A stretch of 64,000 nt of DNA from Archangium gephyra (GTDB lineage Bacteria; Myxococcota; Myxococcia; Myxococcales; Myxococcaceae), in the NCBI RefSeq assembly GCF_001027285.1, contig NZ_CP011509.1, forward strand, positions 11,122,501 to 11,186,500. Reading direction: 5' to 3'. The notes beneath the pieces are model-generated. The model saw only the letters and a program-made list of their open reading frames with translations. It did not search any database and had not been told where the DNA came from. Position numbers and translations under genes: made by a program. Positions 10,312 to 18,768 of the stretch are shown here, one piece after another; position 1 is the stretch's first letter, and each line of letters starts with the position of its first letter.

Positions 10312-10328
10312 GGCCTGAAGCTCAGGCC
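10312..10328. terminator. Compact hairpin between convergent genes
   Basis: GGCCTGA-AGC-TCAGGCC is a perfect 7-bp stem with a 3-nt loop. It sits between the convergent secreted-hydrolase and transporter genes and contains the transporter stop codon, so it could end transcription from either side. Confidence 0.5.
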
Positions 10329-11716
10329 ACCTCGCGCCGCTCGCCGCTCCCCGCGGCTCCTTCAGAAGGGGCCGTGGGGGCCGGTTCCGAGAGGTGCCCG
10401 CGGAACGTCTCTGCGGAGAGGTAGACGGAGACGAGGGTAACGAGCGCCAGGCCCACCATGTAGAGCGACACGGGCCAGGGCTTGCCGCCGGACTGGGACA
10501 GCAGGAAGGTGGCGGTGAGGGGCGACAGGCCACCGGCGAACACGGAGGCGAGCTGATAGCCCAGCGAGGCGCCGCTGTAGCGCACGCGCGTGCCGAAGAG
10601 CTCCGAGAAGAAGCTGGCCTGAGGCCCGTACATGGCCGCGTGGGCGATGATGCCCAGCGAGATGGCCACCACGATGAGGGCCGTGGAGCGGGTATCGACG
10701 AGCCAGAAGAAGGGGAAGGCGAGCAGCGCGCAGCCCAGGGCACCGCCGAGGTAGACGGGGCGGCGCCCCACCACGTCCGACAGGGCCCCGAAGGCGGGAA
10801 TGGCCACCAGGTGCACGGTGGTGGCCGCGAGCACGCCATTGAGCATGGTGGACTTCTCCAGCTTCAGCTGCTCGGTGCCGTAGGTGAGGACGAACGTGGT
10901 GACGATGTAGAAGAAGCCGTTCTCCGCGAAGCGCGCCCCCATGGCGAGGAGGATCTGCCGCGGGTAGGTGCGCAGCACCTCGAGGATGGGGAGCTTCTCC
11001 GGAGCGGCGCTCTGGGCCTTGGAGGCCTGGTGGGCGGCCTGCTGCGCGCGGAAGGCGGGGGACTCGGCGACGCTGACGCGGATGAAGACGCCAATGCCGA
11101 TGAGCACCGCGCTGAAGAGGAAGGGCACGCGCCAGCCCCACGAGATGAACTGCTCCTCGGGCAGGCGGGAGAAGAGGGAGAACACGGCGTTGGCCACCAG
11201 CAGGCCCGCGGGCGCGCCCATCTGCGGCCAGCTCCCGTAGAAGCCACGCCGGTTCGGGGGAGCGTGCTCCACGGCCATCAGCACCGCGCCGCCCCACTCT
11301 CCTCCCAGGCCGAAGCCCTGGAGGATGCGCAGCAGCACCAGCAGGATGGGCGCCCCCACGCCGATGGTCTCGTACGTGGGCAGCAGGCCGATGGCGAACG
11401 TGGCCAGGCCCATGATCATCAGCGTGGCGCTGAGCATGGACTTGCGCCCGAGCTTGTCGCCGAAGTGGCCGAAGATGATGCCGCCGAGTGGCCGGGCCAC
11501 GAAGCCCACCGCGAAGGTGGCGAACGCGGCCAGCGTGCCCATCAACGGATCGAAGGACGGGAAGAAGAGGCGGTTGAAGATGAGCGCCGCCGCCGTCCCG
11601 TACAGGAAGAAGTCGTACCACTCCACGGCGGTGCCGATGAAGCTCGCGGCGGCCACCTTCCAGATGTTCGTGTGCTGGGCCTGCTCGGGCGCCTGGGAGG
11701 CGTTGGGTACCGTCAC
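10322..11716 (-). CDS. MFS transporter, metabolite:H+ symporter (MHS) family
   Basis: A 464-residue, 12-TM permease of the ShiA/ProP-like MHS group. Characteristic pieces are FIGTAVEWYDFFLYGTAAAL in TM1, FARPLGG-like VGFVARPLGGIIFGHFGD with the following GRK loop, and LRILQGFGLGGEWGGAVLM. The family imports organic acids and zwitterions by proton symport. It is the last gene of a minus-strand set with 3-hydroxybutyrate dehydrogenase, a porin-like protein and a lipase-like esterase, so import of 3-hydroxybutyrate or short oligomers is the most likely job. The gap to the upstream dehydrogenase gene is about 39 bp. Confidence 0.85.
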   Translation of the reverse strand: MTVPNASQAPEQAQHTNIWKVAAASFIGTAVEWYDFFLYGTAAALIFNRLFFPSFDPLMGTLAAFATFAVGFVARPLGGIIFGHFGDKLGRKSMLSATLMIMGLATFAIGLLPTYETIGVGAPILLVLLRILQGFGLGGEWGGAVLMAVEHAPPNRRGFYGSWPQMGAPAGLLVANAVFSLFSRLPEEQFISWGWRVPFLFSAVLIGIGVFIRVSVAESPAFRAQQAAHQASKAQSAAPEKLPILEVLRTYPRQILLAMGARFAENGFFYIVTTFVLTYGTEQLKLEKSTMLNGVLAATTVHLVAIPAFGALSDVVGRRPVYLGGALGCALLAFPFFWLVDTRSTALIVVAISLGIIAHAAMYGPQASFFSELFGTRVRYSGASLGYQLASVFAGGLSPLTATFLLSQSGGKPWPVSLYMVGLALVTLVSVYLSAETFRGHLSEPAPTAPSEGAAGSGERREVA

Positions 11717-11755
11717 GGTGTTTCCCCTGTCATGAAGTGGTGCGGGTGCTGCGTC

Positions 11756-12526
11756 TCAGCGGGCCGTCCAGCCGCAATCCATCACCTGGGCGGCCCCGGT
11801 GATGCCGCCCGCGGCCTCCGAGCACAGGAAGGACACGTACGCGGCCACCTCGCTCGGCTCCAGCAGGCGCTTCACCGCCGCCGGGGCCAGCATGACGCGC
11901 TCGATGACCTCCGTCTCCGTCATGCCGTGCACGCGGGCCTGGTCGGCGATCTGCTTCTCCACCAGCGGCGTGCGCACGTAGCTGGGGCAGATGGCGTTGA
12001 CCGTGACGCCCTTGTCCGCGGCCTCCAGCGCCACCGTCTTCGTCAGCCCCATGAGGCCGTGCTTGGCGGAGACGTAGGCGGACTTGTACGGCGAGGCCAC
12101 CAGCCCGTGCAGCGAGGAGACGTTGATGATGCGTCCCCACTTGCGCGCGTACATCAGCGGCAGGGCGTGCTTCGTCAACACGAAGGGCCCCACCAGCATG
12201 ATGCGGATCATCTGCTCCCAGCGCTCCTCCGGGAACTCCTCCACCGGAGACACGTGCTGGAGCCCGGCGTTGTTCACCAGGATGTCGAGCCGGTCCCATT
12301 CCTTCTGGGCCCGGGCCACCAGGGCCTTGCACTCCTCGCGCGAGGACACATCGGCCCGCTGCGCGACAGCGCCCGGAATGGCCGCGGCCACCGCGCGCGC
12401 GCCGGCCTCGTCCAGGTCCGACACCAGCACCCGGGCGCCGCGCGCCGCCAGATCCTCGGCCACCGCCCGGCCGATTCCACTCGCCGCGCCCGTCACGAGC
12501 GCGGTCCTTCCCGTCAGCTCTCCCAT
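11756..12526 (-). CDS. bdhA: D-3-hydroxybutyrate dehydrogenase
   Basis: A 256-residue short-chain dehydrogenase of the usual length. The NAD site is TGAASGIGRAVAE near residue 12, the structural motif is NNAGLQHVSPVEEFPEERW, and the catalytic site is Ser in VSSLHG with Y-x-x-x-K in YVSAKHG. The QHVSPVEEFP and NAICPSYVRTPLV segments are characteristic of 3-hydroxybutyrate dehydrogenases. It would oxidise D-3-hydroxybutyrate to acetoacetate in the cytoplasm. The second of two nearby ATGs was chosen because the AGAGGG site is better spaced for it. It lies 12 bp after the porin-like gene in the same orientation. Confidence 0.9.
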   Translation of the reverse strand: MGELTGRTALVTGAASGIGRAVAEDLAARGARVLVSDLDEAGARAVAAAIPGAVAQRADVSSREECKALVARAQKEWDRLDILVNNAGLQHVSPVEEFPEERWEQMIRIMLVGPFVLTKHALPLMYARKWGRIINVSSLHGLVASPYKSAYVSAKHGLMGLTKTVALEAADKGVTVNAICPSYVRTPLVEKQIADQARVHGMTETEVIERVMLAPAAVKRLLEPSEVAAYVSFLCSEAAGGITGAAQVMDCGWTAR

Positions 12527-12537
12527 GGACATCCCTC

Positions 12538-13950
12538 TCAGAGAATCATGCGCAGCGTGAGGAAGCCCGACAGGTCGCGCTCCTTCAGCTCCGGCTTGCC
12601 CTCGATGTTGCGCGCGTAGGTGGCCACGCGCGCACCCAGCGCCACCTGGTCGAACATCCACCACGTCGCGCCCACGTTGAAGTAGGTCAGGGCCGTGTTG
12701 GTGACGGGCTCGCTGGCGGGCGTGTCACCGGTGCGGGGAACGAAGGAGGGCGTGTGGTCCGCCACGCGCACGAAGTTGAAGCCCACGCCCGAGCGGCCGA
12801 AGAGGAAGACGTCCAGGCCACCCGACAGGGTGAGCGCGTCGAAGGGCGTCTGCAGCAGCTGGTTGCTGTAGCCCGCGACCGAGTTGACGACGTCGTTCTG
12901 CACGCGCGCCACGTTGAAGAAGGGCGTCACCTCCACGGGCAGCGCGGGCACCATGCCCTTGAGCTTGAGCTTCACGCCGCCGCGCAGGTTGTAGCCATCG
13001 AGGGGCGGATCCTGCGTGGAGGTGGCCTGGTAGTTGATGCTGAAGACCTGGGCCATGGCCTTGGCCTCGAACCAGGGGTGCTCGTAGGAGATAGAGGGGC
13101 TGATGACGCGGAAGTGGATGTCGTCATCCGGCTGGCCGTTGCGGAAGTTGCCCAGGGGCCGCTCCCAGAAGCGGCTGTTGCCGCCGAAGGAGCCACCCAC
13201 CATGAAGGAGGCCGAGGTGCTCAGCGGGTTGGCCTCGGTGTAGCTCAGGCCGGCGGTGAGGCCCCAGCGCGAGTAGCGCGCCTGCACGCCCTGGCCGCGG
13301 TTGAAGCCGCTGTAGAGCAGCGGATCTCGCGTGTACTTGTCCGCCAGGAGCACGTCGCCCATGTGCGCGGAGAAGTAGTCCACGCTGGCCGGGTCCAGGA
13401 TGATGCCGGCCTCCACCGTGGCGCCCCACCGCTGCAGGCGCAGCACCTGGTCGCGCACGGACATGGAGGCCGTGCCCTCCCAGATGCCCGAGCCGTGGCT
13501 GCGGATGTTGCGCTCGAACTCGCTGCGGAAGGTGACGTAGGGCCCCAGCCGTCCCTCGGCGCCGAAGCGCGCGAGGGCCACCGTGGTGATGCGGCTCTCC
13601 TTCTCCGGGTTGGGGTTGACCAGCAGGTTCTCCGACTGGAGACCGCCCGCGATGGAGAGCACCGGGCTGATGAAGTACGTGTCGCTGCCCAGGGCGAAGA
13701 GGGGCCGGGTCGCGGGCGTCGGAGCACCCAGCACCAGCGCCGCCGGGTCCTGCTTCGCCTCGGCATCCGGCTTCGCGGGGGCCTGCGGCTCGAGGGCGGG
13801 CGCGGCGGGAGCGGCCTGGGCGACGGGCGCGTCGGCGGACGCCGGAGCGGCGGCCTCGGAGCTCTGGGCGTGGGCGGAAGCCGTCAGCAGGGCGGACGCC
13901 AGCGTGCACACGAGCGCCACGCGAGACGCGGTGGGGAGGGAGGAAGTCAT
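12538..13950 (-). CDS. Outer-membrane porin-like beta-barrel protein
   Basis: A 470-residue exported protein. The signal peptide ends at ASAHAQ; a ~50-residue Ala/Pro linker precedes a domain of alternating short strands (YFISPVLSIAGGLQSEN, RFGAEGRLGPYVTFRSEFE, ending in FLTLRMIL with a terminal aromatic/hydrophobic pattern). The MGDVLLADKYTRDPLLYSGFNRGQGVQ region resembles phosphate-selective-porin-type barrels, but I cannot name the family. Between an esterase gene and a 3-hydroxybutyrate dehydrogenase gene, it probably lets ester-hydrolysis products cross the outer membrane. Confidence 0.75.
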   Translation of the reverse strand: MTSSLPTASRVALVCTLASALLTASAHAQSSEAAAPASADAPVAQAAPAAPALEPQAPAKPDAEAKQDPAALVLGAPTPATRPLFALGSDTYFISPVLSIAGGLQSENLLVNPNPEKESRITTVALARFGAEGRLGPYVTFRSEFERNIRSHGSGIWEGTASMSVRDQVLRLQRWGATVEAGIILDPASVDYFSAHMGDVLLADKYTRDPLLYSGFNRGQGVQARYSRWGLTAGLSYTEANPLSTSASFMVGGSFGGNSRFWERPLGNFRNGQPDDDIHFRVISPSISYEHPWFEAKAMAQVFSINYQATSTQDPPLDGYNLRGGVKLKLKGMVPALPVEVTPFFNVARVQNDVVNSVAGYSNQLLQTPFDALTLSGGLDVFLFGRSGVGFNFVRVADHTPSFVPRTGDTPASEPVTNTALTYFNVGATWWMFDQVALGARVATYARNIEGKPELKERDLSGFLTLRMIL

Positions 13951-13994
13951 GAGGGGAGAACTCTCTTGGGGGGGGCTGCTCTCCAGAAGGGGAA

Positions 13995-14031
13995 CCGCCG
14001 CCCGCGCGGCAGCCACGGGCGCGGGCGGCGG
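13995..14031 (-). other. Strong intercistronic hairpin
   Basis: A perfect 13-bp GC-only stem (CCGCCGCCCGCGC/GCGCGGGCGGCGG, 11-nt loop) lies between the esterase-like gene and the porin-like gene. No T-run follows, so it may be an attenuating or mRNA-stabilising element that lowers expression of the downstream porin, dehydrogenase and transporter relative to the secreted enzyme. Confidence 0.55.
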
Positions 14032-14054
14032 AGCAAGACTGCCAGGGACCGCGG

Positions 14055-15488
14055 CTACTTCGCCAGATAGCCCATGACGAGCTTCAGGCCCGCCGACGAG
14101 CGCAGGGAGCCGAAGTGGTTGGCGATGAAGCCCTTGTTGAAGTACCCGCTGGTGTCGTAGTCGTTGAGCGTCGTCAGCTTGTTCACCGTGCAGTCCGGCA
14201 GGTCGATGCGCGAGGCGGACTCGGACACGTAGAAGTCCTGGTAGTTGGCGCCCTGCTCGATGTCCGTCATGGTGACGGTGTAGTACTTCACCACGTTGCC
14301 GCCGCACTGGCCCGTCTTGCCGAAGGCGTAGTCACCGTCCGCGCACGGCGTGGCGAACAGATCGCGAGGGCCGTTGAGCGGCTTGTGGAAGTACGTCTGC
14401 GTGTAGTTGGAGCGGCTGCCCATCTCGCAAACGATGGTGCCACGCATGGTGGGGTTGGCCGTGCACAGCCCGCTGTCGTAGGTGGACACGCCGTGGTTGG
14501 CGCCCGAGCCGAGGATGACGTGGCTCACCCGCGTGAAGGGGTTGACGGACTCCGGCTTGCCGTCCACGTACTCCACGTACAGCCGGCGCAGCGCATCGCG
14601 CACCACCGTCACGCCCAGCGAGTGGCCGACGAGGGCCACCTTGCGGTTGGGGTTGTTGAGCATCACCGCCTTGACGAGGGACTGGAGGATGGGCGTGGAC
14701 CAGCCGTGGTCGATGTTGCCCGCCGCGTTCTCCGTGGTGCTGTTGCCGGTGGGGTCCACGGTGGCGATCAGGTCCGTGCGGAAGTCCACGGCGATGACGC
14801 GGTAGCGATCGGCGACCAGCGCCTCGGCCAGCTGCGCGCGCGCCTCGGTGTCCGGGTTGAACTGCACCTTCTCGAAGGCGGAGTTGATGGTGGTGCCCGC
14901 CGGCAGGAGGAACTTCTCCCAGGAGTGCGGCCGGGTGGAGTTGCCGTGCACCAGGATGACGATGGGCTTGGAGGTGTCCTCGTTGTTCTGGACGTACTCC
15001 TTGGCGGCGCAGTGATAGCCGGGGATGCGGGCCACGTCCCCGTCGATGTGGCCGGTCGCCTTGTTGGGGCCGCCGAAGACGCCGTCGCCGGTCCACTTGC
15101 CGTCGTTGTTGCCGTCCGTATAGGGCGTGGAGCCGGCCTTGTTGTTCTTGTCGTAGTAGAGGTTCTCGATGGAGCAGCCGGGGTGGTTGCTCAGCGGACG
15201 GTACTTGCCGTCGTACTGCTTGTACGTCGCGGGCGTCTGCCGCTCCGTGAGCCCGGGATCCGCCATCTCGGGCGCGTCGTGGATGGACCAGTTGGCCACG
15301 TCCACTCCAGCGGCCACCAGCTCGTCGTGACGCGCGGAGATCTGCTTCTTGCACGCCTCCACCGACACGACATCCTCCTCACCGTCTCCATTGCCGTTGC
15401 CATTGCCGTTGGGCTTCTCGCACGCCAGCAGCGCGCACGCCGCGAGACCGGTCGCATAGAAACGGAGGGAGAACCTGGACATCCTCAT
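14055..15488 (-). CDS. Secreted lipase-like esterase, candidate PHB/PHA depolymerase
   Basis: A 477-residue lipoprotein with lipobox LLAC near residue 23, a Gly/Asn linker, and an alpha/beta-hydrolase domain. The oxyanion loop is VILVHGNS, and the nucleophile elbow GHSLG has the Ser near residue 289. A conserved ANHGVS segment follows, with several Cys. The general plan recalls lipase-box depolymerases such as PhaZ7 of Paucimonas, but homology cannot be proved by eye. The ATG has AGGAG at good spacing. It heads the operon with porin-like, 3-hydroxybutyrate dehydrogenase and MHS transporter genes, and diverges from a clear PHB depolymerase across an operator-rich region. Confidence 0.75.
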   Translation of the reverse strand: MRMSRFSLRFYATGLAACALLACEKPNGNGNGNGDGEEDVVSVEACKKQISARHDELVAAGVDVANWSIHDAPEMADPGLTERQTPATYKQYDGKYRPLSNHPGCSIENLYYDKNNKAGSTPYTDGNNDGKWTGDGVFGGPNKATGHIDGDVARIPGYHCAAKEYVQNNEDTSKPIVILVHGNSTRPHSWEKFLLPAGTTINSAFEKVQFNPDTEARAQLAEALVADRYRVIAVDFRTDLIATVDPTGNSTTENAAGNIDHGWSTPILQSLVKAVMLNNPNRKVALVGHSLGVTVVRDALRRLYVEYVDGKPESVNPFTRVSHVILGSGANHGVSTYDSGLCTANPTMRGTIVCEMGSRSNYTQTYFHKPLNGPRDLFATPCADGDYAFGKTGQCGGNVVKYYTVTMTDIEQGANYQDFYVSESASRIDLPDCTVNKLTTLNDYDTSGYFNKGFIANHFGSLRSSAGLKLVMGYLAK

Positions 15489-15588
15489 GTGTTGCTCCTG
15501 TGGGAAGACGAGAGGCGCTGGGGGGACTGCATGGGTCGGGTGGCGCCTGCTCGAGCCGGCCGTCGGGGCGGCGGCGGCATACTACCGT

Positions 15589-15723
15589 AACATGAAGCCG
15601 GACTCATGTTTGTATGATGCCCGGTTCAGGTTGGCCCCCACTGTCCGTCCTTGACGTCCCGCGTCATACTCGACGGTGCAACCTGATGCCGGGTTCATGT
15701 CTTCATGATGCTAGCTTCATGTT
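15589..15723. promoter_or_regulatory. Four 22-bp operator-like sites in two tandem pairs
   Basis: Each site has two 7-bp half-sites around an 8-bp spacer. Site A (15589-15610) is AACATGA-N8-TCATGTT, a perfect palindrome. B (15611-15632) is TGTATGA-N8-TCAGGTT; C (15680-15701) is AACCTGA-N8-TCATGTC; D (15702-15723) is TTCATGA-N8-TCATGTT. Sites A/B and C/D abut head to tail, and the pairs start 91 bp apart. The spacers are also alike (TGCCCGGT in B, TGCCGGGT in C). A TAGTAT hexamer lies beside A on the esterase side, and TTGACA (15733-15738) lies just past D on the depolymerase side. This is probably the control region for both divergent transcripts. Confidence 0.65.
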
Positions 15724-15842
15724 CGCAAGGGTTTGACATTGCGCGTCACGAACGGCGGGATTCCCTTACACAAATCCGCATAAGGGGTATTCAAGGGATT
15801 GTGTTAAGGCATTACCTCCCCTTTCCAGGGAGGACCCCCATC

Positions 15843-18752
15843 ATGATGAAGCGTCGTTTCGCAGGAGCCGTGGGAGCCATTCTCACGCTGGCGGTGCTCG
15901 GGTGCGAGGGCATGCCGCCCCAAGAGGAGGCAGCGCCCCTGGAGCCACTGGGCGTGACGCGACATGCGCTCACGGAGGTGACGGGCTTTGGCACCAATCC
16001 CGGCGCGCTGAAGATGTGGAAGCACGTCCCCGCGAGCATGCCCGCCAACGCGCCGCTGGTGGTGGCGCTGCACGGCTGTACCCAGGCGGCCAGCGCCTAC
16101 GCCGCCACCGGCTGGAGCGCCCTGGCGGACCAGCTCAAGTTCTACGTGATCTACCCGGAGCAACCGAAGGACAACAACGCGAACATCTGCTTCAACTGGT
16201 TCGAGCCGGGTGACCTCGCGCGCGGCCAGGGCGAGGCGCTGTCCATCAAGCAGATGGTGGACAAGATGAAGGCGGACCACTCCATCGACGGGCGCCGCGT
16301 CTTCGTCACCGGCCTGTCGGCGGGAGCCGCGATGACGCTCGTGATGGCCGCCACCTACCCGGACGTCTTCGCCGGGGCCGCCCCCATGGCCGGCGTCCCG
16401 TACAAGTGCGCGACCTCGATGAATGATGCCTTCACCTGCATGAGCCCGGGCGTGGACAAGACGCCCACGGCCTGGGGGGACCTCGTGCGCAACGCCTACC
16501 CCGGCTACACGGGCCCCTATCCGAAGATCTCCCTCTGGCACGGCACGGGCGACTACGTGGTGAAGAACACCAACCAGAACGAGGCCGTGGAGCAGTGGAC
16601 GGCGGTGCACGGCCTCGACCTGACGGCGGACGTCAATGACACGGTCGCCGGCTACCCCCACAAGGGCTACAAGGACGCCGCGGGCAACGTGCTGGTGGAG
16701 ACGTACGCCATCACCGGCATGGGACATGGCACGCCCATCGACCCGGCCACGAAGTTCCCCGGCGGCGCGGCGTGCGGCACGGCGGGCGCGTACATCCTGG
16801 ACACGGACATCTGCTCCACCTGGTACGTGGCGAAGTTCTTCGGGCTCGACAACTCCGACGCGGTGCCGCCCACCGTGAGCCTCTCCTCGCCGGCCAACGG
16901 CGCCACCCTGAGCGGCACGGTGCTGGTGACGGCCAGCGCCACGGACAACGTCGGCGTCGCCAAGGTGGAGTTCTCCATCGACAACACGCTGGTGGGCACC
17001 GATACGGCGTCCCCCTTCGAGTACAGCTGGAACACCGCGGCGGCCACCAATGGCAGCCACAAGCTGGTGGCCCGGGCCTATGACGCCGCGGGCAACACCA
17101 CCACCTCCAGCACCGTCTCCGTCACCGTGACGGGCGGCATCTCCGACACCACGGCGCCCACTGTCGCCATCACCTTCCCCACCGCGAGCGCCACCGTGGC
17201 CGGCGCCGTGGACATCGCCGTCACCGCCTCCGACGACACTGGCGTCACCAAGGTGGAGTTCCTCATCGACGGGACCGTGGTGGGCCAGGGCGTCGCGTCG
17301 CTGGCGGCCGGGCCTTACACGTACAACTGGAACACCACCTCCTACGCCACGGGCCTCCACAACCTCCAGGCGCGGGCCTACGACGCCGCGGGCAACACGG
17401 CGACCTCGGCCACGGTGTCCGTGACGGTGGACCAGAACTCCGTGCGCTTCACCGAGCGCTTCTCCAACGCCGGCCCCGACAACGCGGGCTGGAGCATCAC
17501 CGAGTGGGCGCTCGACGCCAGCGATCAGACCGGCGTCACCGGCAGCCAGTCCCTCCTGGGCTCCGCCACGCCTGCCTTCAACACCGTCACCCGCACCGCG
17601 AGCGTGAGCGTGACGCTCACCTCCAACCCCCGGCTCACCTACTGGCGCAAGCTGGACCTCTCGGGTGCCAACACCTCGGCCTCGGCCAGCTTCAAGGTCG
17701 TGGTCAACAACGGCACCGACAACGTGGTGGACTCGGTCACCAAGACGGGCATGGGCACCGTCACCGAGGCCAACTGGACGCAGCGGGCCGACATCGACCT
17801 GTCGGCGTATGCCAACCGGACCGTCATCCTGAAGTTCATCGTCACGGCGACGGACACCGGCTCGAGCGTCAGCCGCGCCAAGGCGTGGGTGGACAGCATC
17901 TCCGTGGGCCCGCCGACGGCCTCGTCCGACACCACGCCCCCCACGGTGAACATCACCGCTCCGGCCAACGCAGCCACCGTCAGTGGCACCGTAGACGTGA
18001 CGGCGAGCGCCTCGGATGCCGTGGGCGTGAAGAAGGTCGAGTTCTACCTCGACGGCTCGCTGGCGGACACTGACACGGCGGCCCCGTACGTCTTCACCTG
18101 GAACACGGCGGGCGTGGCCAACGGCGGCCACTCGCTCATGGCCAAGGCCTATGACGCCGCCAACAACGTGAGCACGGACAACGACACCTCGGTGACGGTG
18201 AGCAACACCAGCGGCGGGACGACGACCGTGTCCTTCAGCAGCATCGCCGCGGATGACGGGTACGTGAAGGCGAACGCGGATGGAACCCTGCCCGCGGTGG
18301 GCACCATCAGCACCCCGGCCATCGGCAAGGGCACGGACGCGAAGCTCAACCGGGCCTTCTTCTCCTTCGACACCTCGGCGCTGCCGGACACCGCCACCAT
18401 CGTGCGCGCCTCGCTCAAGGTGACGCTGTCCTCCGCGGGAGGAGATCCCTGGGCCGACCCCGCGGCCGGCAACACGCTCGTCATCGACCTGAAGAACGGG
18501 GTGTTCGGAACCACCGCCGCCATGGAGACCACCGACTACGCCGCGGCCGCCACCGCCTCGGCCGTCTCGGAGCTCATCAAGTTCACCACTGGCACCCAGA
18601 GCTCGGCCGACTTCAACGCCGCGGGCCTCGCCTCCGTCAACAGGACGGGCAAGACGCAGGCCCGGCTCCAGTTCAAGACGAACCCCTCGGGCACCTCGTA
18701 CCTCTTCCTCACCGAGGGCACCGGCGCCACGTTGACGGTGGAGTACAAGTAG
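15843..18752 (+). CDS. Extracellular PHB depolymerase, modular
   Basis: A 969-residue lipoprotein or secreted enzyme (VLGC near residue 20). Residues ~55-335 are a PHB-depolymerase esterase domain: oxyanion loop VALHGCTQ (~75), lipase box GLSAG with Ser ~159, LWHGTGD with the catalytic Asp ~233 and GMGHGTP with the His ~294. Then come two bacterial Ig-like domains (each PPTV/APTV...VGVAKVEF...YDAAGNT), a ~150-residue jelly-roll-like module, a third Ig-like domain, and a C-terminal DNRLRE-like domain (FFSFDTSALPDTATIVRASLKV). The add-ons presumably bind the polymer. GGGAGGA precedes the start. It diverges from the esterase/porin/dehydrogenase operon. Confidence 0.9.
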   Translation: MMKRRFAGAVGAILTLAVLGCEGMPPQEEAAPLEPLGVTRHALTEVTGFGTNPGALKMWKHVPASMPANAPLVVALHGCTQAASAYAATGWSALADQLKFYVIYPEQPKDNNANICFNWFEPGDLARGQGEALSIKQMVDKMKADHSIDGRRVFVTGLSAGAAMTLVMAATYPDVFAGAAPMAGVPYKCATSMNDAFTCMSPGVDKTPTAWGDLVRNAYPGYTGPYPKISLWHGTGDYVVKNTNQNEAVEQWTAVHGLDLTADVNDTVAGYPHKGYKDAAGNVLVETYAITGMGHGTPIDPATKFPGGAACGTAGAYILDTDICSTWYVAKFFGLDNSDAVPPTVSLSSPANGATLSGTVLVTASATDNVGVAKVEFSIDNTLVGTDTASPFEYSWNTAAATNGSHKLVARAYDAAGNTTTSSTVSVTVTGGISDTTAPTVAITFPTASATVAGAVDIAVTASDDTGVTKVEFLIDGTVVGQGVASLAAGPYTYNWNTTSYATGLHNLQARAYDAAGNTATSATVSVTVDQNSVRFTERFSNAGPDNAGWSITEWALDASDQTGVTGSQSLLGSATPAFNTVTRTASVSVTLTSNPRLTYWRKLDLSGANTSASASFKVVVNNGTDNVVDSVTKTGMGTVTEANWTQRADIDLSAYANRTVILKFIVTATDTGSSVSRAKAWVDSISVGPPTASSDTTPPTVNITAPANAATVSGTVDVTASASDAVGVKKVEFYLDGSLADTDTAAPYVFTWNTAGVANGGHSLMAKAYDAANNVSTDNDTSVTVSNTSGGTTTVSFSSIAADDGYVKANADGTLPAVGTISTPAIGKGTDAKLNRAFFSFDTSALPDTATIVRASLKVTLSSAGGDPWADPAAGNTLVIDLKNGVFGTTAAMETTDYAAAATASAVSELIKFTTGTQSSADFNAAGLASVNRTGKTQARLQFKTNPSGTSYLFLTEGTGATLTVEYK

Positions 18753-18768
18753 CCGCCCCGCCGTCCTC

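Noticed and set aside
15651-15673. TTGACG as a possible -35 element in the operator region
   Set aside because: No acceptable -10 sequence lies at 16-18 bp.
16870-18230. Recurrent DNA similarity within the depolymerase gene
   Set aside because: It reflects repeated Ig-like domains in the protein rather than mobile or regulatory repeats.
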